In this document: positions 8,289 through 18,643 of the stretch, piece by piece
How positions within the stretch are numbered: position 1 is the first letter of the stretch
Layout of the letters: the number at the start of each line of letters is the position of its first letter
Assembly (NCBI RefSeq): GCF_050749805.1
Contig: NZ_CP192738.1
Span: 2,914,001-2,978,000 of the forward strand
Source: Hahella sp018986435
Lineage (GTDB): Bacteria; Pseudomonadota; Gammaproteobacteria; Pseudomonadales; Oleiphilaceae
Direction: 5' to 3'
Length of the DNA: 64,000 nt
Notes under the pieces: generated by a model
What the model was told of the DNA's origin: nothing
The model's database searches: none
What the model saw: only the letters and a program-made list of their open reading frames with translations
Position numbers and translations under genes: made by a program

Positions 8289-9347
8289 ATGAAAAATAAG
8301 AAAATAGTCGCAGCCTTTCCGTTACTGTTCCGTTGCTTGACGCTGGCGGGCGTCACGCTCCTGAGCGCCTGCTCTGACTCTTCTCCCGACGCGGGATCTC
8401 CGAGTGATGGTGGTGTAGATGCGCCGCCGGACTATAGCGTAGAGAGTGGTGAGGATATCCAGGATGACGCCCTCGACTGGAATCCCGCCGATGATGGCTG
8501 GCGCAAAGGGCGATTGTTCGTGGAGCTGAAGATCGAGCAGGAGGCTTCCAAAGTCGAGCACAAGGTTCATCAAGGCTTGAGCGGCCCGGAAACCACACAA
8601 ATTGATTGGACATACAGCTTGGTCGCCAATGGCGATCAGGCGGTCTGGATTCGGCCGGATCTGGATAAACTGATCCCGGACATGGACCCTGAATACGGTC
8701 GCAGCAGCTGGGAATCAGAACCCTATATGCCGTTGAATGACGACAGTGAACTGGTTGTGCAGGGCGACGTGAAAGTCAGTCTGTACTTCGACTCGCAAAC
8801 GCCGGATGCGTCGGATTATGTGCGCACCAGGCGGGAAGTATCGGCGTCGGGGAAGGTCACCGGTTTGACCATCAAAACCCTGCAGCCCTCGCTGTACGGG
8901 CAGGGCTATGAACTCTATGCGGAATGGGAGCCGTCCTTGAATGTCAGGGATATCGCCACGCTGACTGATCGTAAAGGCGCTGATCAGGTGCTGGACGAAA
9001 GCGGCTCCAGCAATGAGCCTATCAAACTGCGCTTATATCCCACACTTAATGCGGACGGCATCAATGACTATCCCCTGGCGAGCAGAGATGATCCGGCAGA
9101 AATCAAAGAAGGGATGAAGAAGTTTGAGCAGGAAGTCTGGCAATCCCTGCAACAACTGCCTGACGCTCCGGTGTTAGGTGAAATCCGGACTGGCCTGATC
9201 ACTGAGCAAAACAAGGACAGTCTGACCCTGACCTACGAATACAGCGGCGACAAGCAAATGCCCTATTGGCCCAGCCTTGAAGCCCTGGCCGCCAGACCTG
9301 ATAGGAAAAACACCATGAAGGTCAGAGTGCGGTTGCAGGTGGATTGA
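8289..9347 (+). CDS. hypothetical lipoprotein
   Basis: A 352-residue protein with a lipoprotein signal peptide: a basic start (MKNKK), a hydrophobic stretch to about residue 27, and the lipobox LLSAC. The Asp/Ser-rich region after the Cys looks like a flexible linker. The remainder is acidic, mixed alpha/beta and without motifs I recognise. The residue after Cys is Ser, which usually predicts sorting to the outer membrane by Lol. The gene is followed by a strong hairpin terminator at 9391. Function unknown. Confidence 0.7.
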   Translation: MKNKKIVAAFPLLFRCLTLAGVTLLSACSDSSPDAGSPSDGGVDAPPDYSVESGEDIQDDALDWNPADDGWRKGRLFVELKIEQEASKVEHKVHQGLSGPETTQIDWTYSLVANGDQAVWIRPDLDKLIPDMDPEYGRSSWESEPYMPLNDDSELVVQGDVKVSLYFDSQTPDASDYVRTRREVSASGKVTGLTIKTLQPSLYGQGYELYAEWEPSLNVRDIATLTDRKGADQVLDESGSSNEPIKLRLYPTLNADGINDYPLASRDDPAEIKEGMKKFEQEVWQSLQQLPDAPVLGEIRTGLITEQNKDSLTLTYEYSGDKQMPYWPSLEALAARPDRKNTMKVRVRLQVD

Positions 9348-9390
9348 TCGAGAAATAATGTCGCTTATCTACTGATAAACAGCAGAAATA

Positions 9391-9417
9391 AAAAAGCCGG
9401 CGTAAGCCGGCTTTTTT
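9391..9417. terminator. Rho-independent terminator (bidirectional)
   Basis: An A-tract, then AAGCCGGC-GTAA-GCCGGCTT, then a T6 run. The symmetrical design works on both strands. It ends the lipoprotein transcript on the plus strand. The 3' boundary of the group II intron lies only a few bases beyond it. Confidence 0.9.
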
Positions 9418-9461
9418 GCAGTCGGGTAGCCAGGGCGCATTACTGCGCCCCAGCCCCCTAA

Positions 9462-9495
9462 GAACCGTACGTGCGAGTTTCTCCGCATACGGCTC
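9462..9495 (-). ncRNA. group II intron domain V
   Basis: The minus strand begins GAGCCGTATGCGG and ends GCACGTACGGTTC, enclosing a GAAA-type turn. This 34-nt hairpin is the catalytic domain V, the most conserved part of group II introns, and it is intact, including the paired GAGCCG...CGGTTC base. Domain VI follows at about 9430-9459, with the GGGCGC/GCGCCC stem (9433-9438 with 9445-9450). Confidence 0.92.
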
Positions 9496-9501
9496 AAGCC
9501 T

Positions 9502-11208
9502 CTACGAAACTCTCGAAAGAGCCGGCTTCGTTACTGAAATGTGCTGATGATGAACCTGCATGTGACAGGCAGGATGCAAGAGCACCAAGTTAGCAAGGCT
9601 GTCGTCGCCACCATTGACCCTATGGATCAAATGATGCTCGTGCCAGCCTGTTTCGCGGGTGATGGCTTGTTCGCATAATGCGCACTTGCCAAATTGCTGC
9701 ACATAAAGGCTATTAACGCGGCGGCGATATTGCAGGGAATCCCGCATACGCTTGCCTCGCAACTCCTCAAAGTACAACTCCCACTCAGGATCAAACGGAT
9801 TAGCCTCCGATTTCACCTTGGTATGCCGCTTGATTTTGGTGTCTGTGGCGTAAACCAGTTTCACCGTTTTCTCTGTGCCTAAATCATCAACCGCTGTGTC
9901 GGCAAACGTCCAGAGTCGGTTGTCGATGTGTTGCCAGTAGCGACTAGCAATCCACCGCTTCCCCTTCTTGGAGTGTCGCCTCCGCGCCCAGCGCCATAAG
10001 GCGTGCCAGAGCTGAGCATCCACGCGAGCGAATGCGTCACTGGCGACCTGATGTTTATGGTAATTTACCCAACCTCGAATGATCGGGTTTAACCTATGGA
10101 TCAGATTTACCTGTTTAGCACTTTTATTGGCATTGATTACATCGCGGCATTTCGTGAGAAATGCTTTGGTGTTCTTTCTGGATGGTTTGATGAGCAACTT
10201 GCTCTGGTACTTACGCACCGTCCAACCCAGAAAATCAGAGCCGTGATTGATATGTGTCACCTGCGTTTTTTCAACCGATAGTCTCAGACCGCGAACGGCC
10301 AGAAATTTCTCGATCAGCGGTTTAACTTCATTTTCTAGCAGCTCTTTCGAACTGCCAGTAATCACAAAGTCATCCGCATAGCGCACAAGGCCAACTTTAT
10401 ATTGACGCAATTTTTTACTGCCTTTGGCACCAAAGTGCTTAGCTAGTAATGCTTCAATGCCATCGAGCGCCATATTGGCGAGCGTAGGGGAGATAATCCC
10501 ACCTTGCGGTGTTCCTTCCTCCGTTTTCCATACTCGACCCATATCGACGACTCCGGCTTTCAGCCATTTACGCAACATCAGTTTGTCCATCGGGACATTA
10601 TCAATCAGCCATTGGTGGTCGATATGATCAAAGCAGCCTTTAATATCAGCTTCCAGAACCCACTGAGCTGAGCCTTTTTTGCGCAGTAGCATATAGCACT
10701 GCATAATGGCATCTGCTGTGGAACGATCAGGCCGGAATCCATAAGAATCCCGATCTGCTCGCGTTTCTGAGACAGGTTGCAGGGCTAATAAATACAGCGC
10801 CTGCATCGCTCTGTCTTTCATGGTGGGAATGCCTAAAAGGCGTTCCTTCCCATTAGCCTTTGGAATACGCACACGCCGCAAGGGCAGAGCGCGATAACCT
10901 CTGCGCTTTAATTGACCAATCGCCGCCCATTTGGCTTCGGGCGTTGACCACAAAACACCGTCTACTCCCGATGTCCTGCGACCTTGGTTTTCAGTCACTC
11001 GTCTTATGGCCAACGCTCGACCACAAAATGAGCGGGTTAAGAATCGTTGCAAGGCTTTCACCTTACGCCAGTTCTCGTCCTTCGTTGCCTTGGCGATACG
11101 AATCTGTATCCCTCGGACAGTCTGGTTCACATGCTTCCAGCCAATCTGGTGCCAGTGTTCCGGTCTGCCGGAGAGTGCAGATTCCGCTGTGAGCGAAACG
11201 CTTGTCAT
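9502..11208 (-). CDS. ltrA: group II intron-encoded reverse transcriptase/maturase with HNH endonuclease
   Basis: About 568 residues from the ATG at 11208, which has AAGGAG upstream; the longer upstream frame lacks a good start. The RT core has the Y-A-D-D catalytic box (LVRYADDFVITG) and the PQGGIISP motif. It is followed by a maturase X region with the IIRGWVNYH motif. The C-terminus is an HNH-type nuclease with zinc-binding CALC and HPACH plus the HEHHLIHRVNGG core. All parts needed for splicing and target-primed retrohoming are present, with no internal stop. The reading frame ends only 7 nt before domain V, the usual arrangement. It is unrelated to the retron RT at 5649 beyond the shared RT fold. 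Confidence 0.93.
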   Translation of the reverse strand: MTSVSLTAESALSGRPEHWHQIGWKHVNQTVRGIQIRIAKATKDENWRKVKALQRFLTRSFCGRALAIRRVTENQGRRTSGVDGVLWSTPEAKWAAIGQLKRRGYRALPLRRVRIPKANGKERLLGIPTMKDRAMQALYLLALQPVSETRADRDSYGFRPDRSTADAIMQCYMLLRKKGSAQWVLEADIKGCFDHIDHQWLIDNVPMDKLMLRKWLKAGVVDMGRVWKTEEGTPQGGIISPTLANMALDGIEALLAKHFGAKGSKKLRQYKVGLVRYADDFVITGSSKELLENEVKPLIEKFLAVRGLRLSVEKTQVTHINHGSDFLGWTVRKYQSKLLIKPSRKNTKAFLTKCRDVINANKSAKQVNLIHRLNPIIRGWVNYHKHQVASDAFARVDAQLWHALWRWARRRHSKKGKRWIASRYWQHIDNRLWTFADTAVDDLGTEKTVKLVYATDTKIKRHTKVKSEANPFDPEWELYFEELRGKRMRDSLQYRRRVNSLYVQQFGKCALCEQAITRETGWHEHHLIHRVNGGDDSLANLVLLHPACHMQVHHQHISVTKPALSRVS

Positions 11209-12073
11209 GCTAGTCTCCTTCTTGTGTATTAGAAGGAAACAGAACTCGGCTCCGAAAGGAGCAAAATTCTGCTCCCTTCGTTGGAAAAGCCCGATTTGCC
11301 AAAAGGTAAGTCGGGTTTTCTTTTTCAAGGGTTATCCAAATCTCTCGCCATGAGAGACCAGATGGAAGTGGGCACGGCTTTCGCCGCTGAGTATGTTTCA
11401 CCTCAGTATCCCGATCATTACAATCGAGCATTCGCTTTTTCCATCCTCCTCTACCCGCAGTCGCAACAGATTGCCTTGCGGCGCTCCTGCCTTTTCCCCA
11501 TAGGGCAAGGCACAACTACGGGCTTACCGAGTTCCGCGCTGATGACACGAAAGGGTTAGGCGCTGTCTCTTCGCCGGTGGTTCACTGGTGACGTATTCCC
11601 AATGTAAAAAGGAATAACCAACCACACACCTTTTGGTTGAAGCCTATCAGTAGCTTTGGCTTCTTCCCGATAACGACGTTTATCAACAGTTCACTTGCGT
11701 TCACCTTACCTTCCAGCCTAGCCCCTCAACCACCTTAACTACTGGCAGTATCTACACATTCGCCTCACGGCGAATGGCACCGCTTGGCGGGGGTACATTG
11801 TCAGGGCGCTTCACACAAATCCGTTACCAGAAATGCGCTGCCCCTAGGCTACGGTTGGTCACACAACCGGTCGTTTACTGAAATGAGATAGTTTGCCTGA
11901 AAGGCAAGCCGTCAACAGGTCAGGCCGACAATCATCAACGCAGCTTTTACACGCTTGCATCGACTCGTTTGAAGCTCAAACCGTTACCCGTTTGACTCTC
12001 CATACGGCCCCTTTTTGAAGAGCGCTACTTAACAACTTTGTGTCTTGCAGCGAGTGATGGGATTTCCGCGACG

Positions 12074-12241
12074 TTACTTGGAATTTAATACGCGTATCAG
12101 CATCCGCCTTTCGGCAGGCGACATTTGTTCCGGCGGAGCTTTTTCAAACTCACCGGGCGCATAAACCTTTAAATTCTTTACCGAAGGTAAAGTCTTAACA
12201 AAGGCTACCAAATCACTGTCTTTGCGAGATCGATCCGTCAT
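12074..12241 (-). CDS. small hypothetical protein
   Basis: A 55-residue ORF read from the ATG at 12241, which has GGAG about 10 nt upstream. The sequence is charged (MTDRSRKDSDLV...) with a Pro/Glu-rich middle and a helical end, AERRMLIRVLNSK. There are no recognised domains. It lies in the otherwise gene-poor stretch between the group II intron and the ETF-QO gene and could be a remnant. The good ribosome site and balanced composition are the only support. Confidence 0.4.
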   Translation of the reverse strand: MTDRSRKDSDLVAFVKTLPSVKNLKVYAPGEFEKAPPEQMSPAERRMLIRVLNSK

Positions 12242-12388
12242 GGTTCGCTTCTCCAAGGGTTAGAAAGTTATTCATCAACACTAAATAGTGTTACTGAATT
12301 TCTTCCAGTCGTCCAACCCCGAACCTGACTTCGAAAAGTATACTGAGGTGCGTATGCAACCCCAATCGAATGTCAGGGTTGCAGGATT

Positions 12389-12560
12389 TTCAATAACACC
12401 TTTCAGGCTTTCACCTAAAAGTCCTGTTATTGAACCTGTTAAACGAGTATCAGAAACTGCTTAAATTAAACGGTTTCCACCTCGTTTGACAGGGGTTGAA
12501 AGTGCAGGGTAGACTGCACCTTCATGCTGTAAAATGCTAATAAAATCAGCAGCTTACAGC
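12389..12560. repeat. cluster of four inverted repeats in a gene-free gap
   Basis: Four inverted repeats lie close together: TTCAATAACA/TGTTATTGAA (12389-12398 with 12425-12434); a 13-bp pair with one wobble (12435-12447 with 12481-12493); GTGCAG/CTGCAC with a 6-nt loop (12502-12507 with 12514-12519); and GCTGTAA/TTACAGC (12526-12532 with 12554-12560) enclosing TGCT/AGCA. The last may end the ETF-QO transcript. The others are unexplained; the gap 12242-12584 holds no gene I can support. Confidence 0.55.
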
Positions 12561-12584
12561 GCGCAAGCGCGACTCTCGTCGCAC

Positions 12585-14243
12585 CTACATGTTCGGATAG
12601 TTGGGACCGCCGCCGCCTTCCGGGGTGACCCAGATGATGTTCTGGGTGGGGTCTTTGATATCGCAGGTTTTGCAGTGTACGCAGTTTTGCGCGTTGATCT
12701 GGAAGCGCTTGCCGCCGTCGTCATTCTCCACCACTTCGTAAACGCCGGCAGGGCAGTAGCGCTGCGCGGGCTCGTCGTACTTGGGCAGGTTGTAGTTGAT
12801 CGGCACGTCTTTGTCCTTGAGGGTCAAATGACAGGGCTGATCTTCTTCATGGTTGGTGTTCGACAGGAACACCGATGTCAGACGGTCGAACGTCAGCTTG
12901 TTGTCCGGCTTCGGATAGCTGATTTTCGGACACTCGCTGGCGGGCTTGAGAGCCTCGTGGTCTTTCTTCAGATCACGCAGAGTGATCGGCAGGCTTCCAC
13001 GCAGAATGTTCTGCTCGAAGAACGCCAGCGCGCCGCCCAGGATGTTGCCGAACTTGTGCATGCCCGGTCCGAAGTTTCTCTCTTCGTACAGCTCTTTGTA
13101 GAGCCAGGACGTTTTGAACTTATCCGCAAAAGCGGTGAGGTCTTCTTTGCCTTCAGAGCCTTTCTGGAGCGCTTCAAACACCGCTTCCGCGCCCAGCATG
13201 CCGGACTTCATGGCGGTATGAGAGCCCTTGATCTTGGAGAAGTTCAAGGTGCCAGCGTCGCAACCCAGCAGTAGACCGCCAGGGAAGGACTGCTTGGGCA
13301 GAGAATTGAAGCCGCCTTTGGTGATGGCGCGCGCGCCGTAGGATACGCGCTTGCCGCCTTCCAGATATTTGCTGATTTCTGGATGCAGCTTCAGGCGCTG
13401 AAATTCTTCGAATGGAGAAACGTGTGGGTTGCTGTAACCCAGGTCGGTGATCAGACCGACGTAAACCTGATTGTTCTCCAGGTGGTAAAGGAAAGAACCG
13501 CCGGTAGAACTGCTTTCGGCTAATGGCCAACCCGTCGTGTGAACGACCAGACCAGGCTCGTGCTTGGCGGGATCGATATCCCATAGCTCTTTAATGCCTA
13601 TGCCGTAATGTTGCGGGTCTTTGCCTTCGTCCAGCTTGAATTTTTCGATCAGCTGTTTGCCCAGGTGACCGCGGCAGCCTTCGCAGAACAGGGTGTACTT
13701 GGCGTGCAATTCCATACCGGGAGTGTAGGAATCTTTATGCTCACCATTGTGGCCGACGCCCATGTCGCCGGTAACGATGCCTTTTACGCTGCCGTCTTCA
13801 TGATACAGAATTTCGGCGGCGGGGAAGCCGGGATAGATTTCTGCGCCAAGGCCTTCCGCCTGCTCCGCCAGCCAGCGGCACAAATTGCCCAGGCTGATGA
13901 TGAAGTTGCCTTCGTTGTGCATATTGCGGGGCACGAACGCATTGGGCACCTTGATGGCGTTTTCCTGGCTGCGTAATACGAAGATGTCGTCTCGGGTGAC
14001 GGGAGTATTGAGGGGAGCGCCTTCTTCTTTCCAATTAGGGAAGAGCTCGTTCAGAGCTGTAGGCTCGAAAACGGTGCCGGCCAGAATATGCGCGCCGACT
14101 TCCGATCCTTTCTCCACGACGCATACGGTCAGTTCCTGCCCTTTATCCTTGGCCAACTGGAGAATTTTGCAGGCGGCTGACAAGCCCGCCGGTCCTGCGC
14201 CCACGATTAGTACGTCAAACTCCATCGATTCGCGTTCCACCAT
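12585..14243 (-). CDS. electron transfer flavoprotein-ubiquinone oxidoreductase (ETF-QO)
   Basis: A 552-residue membrane-associated flavoprotein that passes electrons from reduced ETF to ubiquinone. The N-terminus has the FAD-binding GAGPAGLSAACKIL motif. The C-terminal region has the 4Fe-4S ligands in CPAGVYEV and in NCVHCKTCDIKDP, followed by the family ending in GGGGPNYPNM. Full length for the family. The start at 14243 has AAGGAG just upstream. It is divergent from etfBA, with a PsrA-like palindrome in between, and lies next to the leucine catabolic operon whose isovaleryl-CoA dehydrogenase would feed ETF. Confidence 0.96.
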   Translation of the reverse strand: MVERESMEFDVLIVGAGPAGLSAACKILQLAKDKGQELTVCVVEKGSEVGAHILAGTVFEPTALNELFPNWKEEGAPLNTPVTRDDIFVLRSQENAIKVPNAFVPRNMHNEGNFIISLGNLCRWLAEQAEGLGAEIYPGFPAAEILYHEDGSVKGIVTGDMGVGHNGEHKDSYTPGMELHAKYTLFCEGCRGHLGKQLIEKFKLDEGKDPQHYGIGIKELWDIDPAKHEPGLVVHTTGWPLAESSSTGGSFLYHLENNQVYVGLITDLGYSNPHVSPFEEFQRLKLHPEISKYLEGGKRVSYGARAITKGGFNSLPKQSFPGGLLLGCDAGTLNFSKIKGSHTAMKSGMLGAEAVFEALQKGSEGKEDLTAFADKFKTSWLYKELYEERNFGPGMHKFGNILGGALAFFEQNILRGSLPITLRDLKKDHEALKPASECPKISYPKPDNKLTFDRLTSVFLSNTNHEEDQPCHLTLKDKDVPINYNLPKYDEPAQRYCPAGVYEVVENDDGGKRFQINAQNCVHCKTCDIKDPTQNIIWVTPEGGGGPNYPNM

Positions 14244-14467
14244 TGATCTCCTTTTAGCTTCACAACTCTCAGTCTAAAAAGTTTATAGGCAACACGGCTT
14301 TTGGGGGTCGCGAAAAGCTGCGACGATGCTGTCCCGCGGAAGCGGTCGAGCTGCGTCCCTGACTGATTTTATCCTGTCTTATTTTTCCGACTACGCTGTG
14401 CTGCAGTTATTAAAAATCGTCAGAAGTATAATGGATTAAGTCCAGGTAGCATATATCATTCGCCCAC

Positions 14468-14487
14468 TCAAACAAACGTTTGTTTGA
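14468..14487. promoter_or_regulatory. perfect 20-bp palindrome, candidate PsrA operator
   Basis: TCAAACAAACGTTTGTTTGA is fully self-complementary. It contains the CAAAC...GTTTG half-sites known for PsrA, the TetR-family fatty-acid regulator of gammaproteobacteria. It sits in the 630-bp divergent gap between ETF-QO and etfB. PsrA control of ETF genes is established in pseudomonad-type bacteria; binding here is inference. The rest of 14244-14873 shows no gene I can support. Confidence 0.7.
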
Positions 14488-14873
14488 ATTTTTGCGGAAA
14501 ATCGCCTTTAATAAGCGGCACGCAGTTAAGAAGAGCGTTTCCGGCGTTGAGCGTCGGGGTCTCAGGCGTCGCCTGCGAGGCCGCTTCCTGAATTCCGGGA
14601 CGGAGTAAACCCGAATCTTTTTCGGCGTTAACAATAAATCGATCGTCCTTTGATCGCAGGTCCTTTTCGGACGCGTCAGGCGCGTCCCTGAATATTGACC
14701 TGAGTGGGATAAGCGTTCAGTATTAGCCTGCTTTGTTTGGACCATATCCTGGCGTTTCGGCTGAAGTTTTTGGCCGAGAACCCGGTTTTCGACAGGGTGG
14801 TTATCGGGATAAAAATCCAGAGCCGCGAGGATATGCTTCGTTAATTACACATCACAACACAAACGAGGAATCT

Positions 14874-15623
14874 ATGAAGGTTCTGGTCGCTGTAAAACGA
14901 GTAATTGATTACAACGTTAAAGTACGAGTAAAGCCGGATAATACCGGTGTAGACCTGACAAACGTAAAAATGGCCATGAATCCATTCTGCGAAATCGCAG
15001 TGGAAGAAGCCGTACGCCTGAAAGAGAAAGGCGTCGCTACCGAAGTCGTCGTTGTATCCATCGGCCCTAAAGCCGCTCAGGAACAAATCCGCACCGCATT
15101 GGCGCTGGGCGCTGACCGCGGCATTCACGTGGAGACCGACGAAGAGATTCAATCTCTGGCGGCCGCCAAGCTGCTGAAAGCGGTTGTAGAAAAAGAGCAA
15201 CCCAAGCTGGTGATTCTGGGCAAACAGTCCATCGACACCGACAACAACCAGACTGGCCAGATGCTGGCGGCGCTGTGCGGTTACGCGCAGGGCACCTTCG
15301 CATCCGAAGTGGTTGTTGAGGGCGATAAAGTCAACGTGACTCGCGAAATCGACGGCGGTCTGCTGACCGTGGCGTTGAATCTGCCTGCTATCGTGACCAC
15401 CGACCTGCGTCTGAACGAACCCCGTTACGCTTCTCTTCCCAACATCATGAAAGCCAAGAAGAAGCCGCTGGACACTGTTTCCCCTGCGGATCTTGGCGCG
15501 GAAATCGCTCCCAGACTGACCACCTTGAAAGTGGAAGCCCCTGCGCAACGTCAGGCGGGCATTAAAGTGGGCAGCGTAGCTGAGCTGGTGGACAAGCTGA
15601 AGAACGAAGCGAAGGTGATTTAA
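14874..15623 (+). CDS. etfB: electron transfer flavoprotein beta subunit
   Basis: A 249-residue beta subunit from the ATG at 14874, chosen because the family N-terminus (MKVLVAVKRVIDYN) starts there, after an ACGAGGAA ribosome site. ETF is a soluble FAD/AMP heterodimer that accepts electrons from acyl-CoA dehydrogenases. The AMP-binding region ALGADRG and the recognition-loop region LPNIMKAKKKP are visible. etfA follows after a single base, so the two are translationally linked. Probably controlled through the PsrA-like palindrome about 400 nt upstream. Confidence 0.96.
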   Translation: MKVLVAVKRVIDYNVKVRVKPDNTGVDLTNVKMAMNPFCEIAVEEAVRLKEKGVATEVVVVSIGPKAAQEQIRTALALGADRGIHVETDEEIQSLAAAKLLKAVVEKEQPKLVILGKQSIDTDNNQTGQMLAALCGYAQGTFASEVVVEGDKVNVTREIDGGLLTVALNLPAIVTTDLRLNEPRYASLPNIMKAKKKPLDTVSPADLGAEIAPRLTTLKVEAPAQRQAGIKVGSVAELVDKLKNEAKVI

Positions 15624-15624
15624 G

Positions 15625-16566
15625 ATGAGCATTCTGGTAATTGCAGATCACGATAACAAGGTTCTGAAACCCGCTACGTTGAACGTTGTCGCAGCCGCTC
15701 AGAAAATCGGCGGAGACGTTCACGTTCTGGTTGCCGGCGCTGATTGCGGCGCGGTTGCTGAAGCGGCTTCCAAAGTGTCTGGCGTAGCGAAAGTGCTGCA
15801 CGCCGACAACGCCGCTTACGGCCACTTCCTGGCTGAAAATCTGGGCTTGCTGGTCGCTGAACTGGGTAAAGGCTACAGCCATGTGCTGACTTCCGCCGGC
15901 ACCACCGGTAAGGACTTCATGCCCCGCGTTGCCGCGCTGCTGGACGTGGCTCAGATTTCCGACATCATCCGCGTTGATTCCGCTGACACCTTCGTGCGTC
16001 CTATCTACGCGGGCAACGCGATCGCCACTGTGCAATCCTCTGATGCAATCAAAGTCATCACCGTACGTCCTACCGGTTTCGACCCGGTTGCGGCGGAAGG
16101 CGGCTCTGCTGCAGTGGAATCCGTTGGTGCGGCTCACGACGCAGGCATTTCTTCTTTCGTGAAAGAAGAGCTGGCCAAGTCCGACCGTCCTGAACTGACC
16201 AGTGCGAACATCGTTGTTTCCGGTGGTCGCGGCATGCAGAACGGCGACAACTTCGAAATGCTGTACAAAGTGGCTGACAAGTTGGGCGCAGCGGTTGGCG
16301 CATCTCGCGCGGCGGTTGACGCAGGCTTCGTTCCCAACGATATGCAGGTCGGTCAAACTGGTAAAATCGTGGCTCCGCAACTGTATATCGCCGTTGGTAT
16401 TTCCGGCGCGATCCAGCATTTGGCGGGTATGTCCGACAGTAAAGTAATCGTTGCGATCAACAAAGACGAAGAAGCGCCAATCTTCCAGGTAGCCGATTAC
16501 GGTCTGGTGGCGGACTTGTTCGAAGCGGTTCCGCAACTGGAAGCTGAACTGGATAAAGTTCTCTAA
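15625..16566 (+). CDS. etfA: electron transfer flavoprotein alpha subunit
   Basis: A 313-residue FAD-binding alpha subunit. The signature GQTGKIVAPQLYIAVGISGAIQH near residues 240-265 binds FAD and is complete, and the SGGRG motif precedes it. Start at ATG 15625, one base after the etfB stop. The product pairs with EtfB to carry electrons from LiuA and fatty acyl-CoA dehydrogenases to ETF-QO, encoded divergently at 12585-14243. The gene ends at a 9-bp stem terminator shared with the converging liu operon. Confidence 0.96.
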   Translation: MSILVIADHDNKVLKPATLNVVAAAQKIGGDVHVLVAGADCGAVAEAASKVSGVAKVLHADNAAYGHFLAENLGLLVAELGKGYSHVLTSAGTTGKDFMPRVAALLDVAQISDIIRVDSADTFVRPIYAGNAIATVQSSDAIKVITVRPTGFDPVAAEGGSAAVESVGAAHDAGISSFVKEELAKSDRPELTSANIVVSGGRGMQNGDNFEMLYKVADKLGAAVGASRAAVDAGFVPNDMQVGQTGKIVAPQLYIAVGISGAIQHLAGMSDSKVIVAINKDEEAPIFQVADYGLVADLFEAVPQLEAELDKVL

Positions 16567-16582
16567 GCCAGTTTACGAATAC

Positions 16583-16605
16583 TCCCTCCCCAATCCGGGG
16601 AGGGA
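16583..16605. terminator. hairpin terminator between etfA and the liu operon
   Basis: TCCCTCCCC and GGGGAGGGA form a perfect 9-bp stem with a 5-nt loop in the 57-bp convergent gap, followed by a T/C-rich run on the plus strand. It probably ends both converging transcripts. Confidence 0.75.
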
Positions 16606-16623
16606 TCTCTTCTTCAGGCTGTT

Positions 16624-18624
<2,001 letters not shown>

Positions 18625-18643
18625 AAAGACTCCAATATTATCC

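Larger units (their letters stand above)
9421..11864 (-). mobile_element. group II intron (5' end at about 11864 or 11816, 3' end at 9421)
   Basis: On the minus strand the element has a structured leader of about 600 nt, an intron-encoded protein, domain V and domain VI. The 3' end reads CTACCCGAC, a common bacterial group II ending, placing the boundary at 9421. The 5' end should start GTGYG; GTGTG occurs at 11864 and at 11816 and I cannot choose between them. Total length of 2.4 kb is normal for an ORF-containing intron. It sits a few bases from a bidirectional terminator, so it probably harms no gene. Confidence 0.75.

Noticed and set aside
9391..9417. group IIC attachment logic (intron inserted after a terminator stem)
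   Set aside because: For the intron's orientation the stem lies on the 3'-exon side, not in the 5' exon as the IIC rule requires; proximity may be coincidence.
14410..14745. 111-residue minus-strand frame in the ETF divergent gap
   Set aside because: Low-complexity Arg/Thr-rich translation across the PsrA-like palindrome; no ribosome site and no homology pattern.
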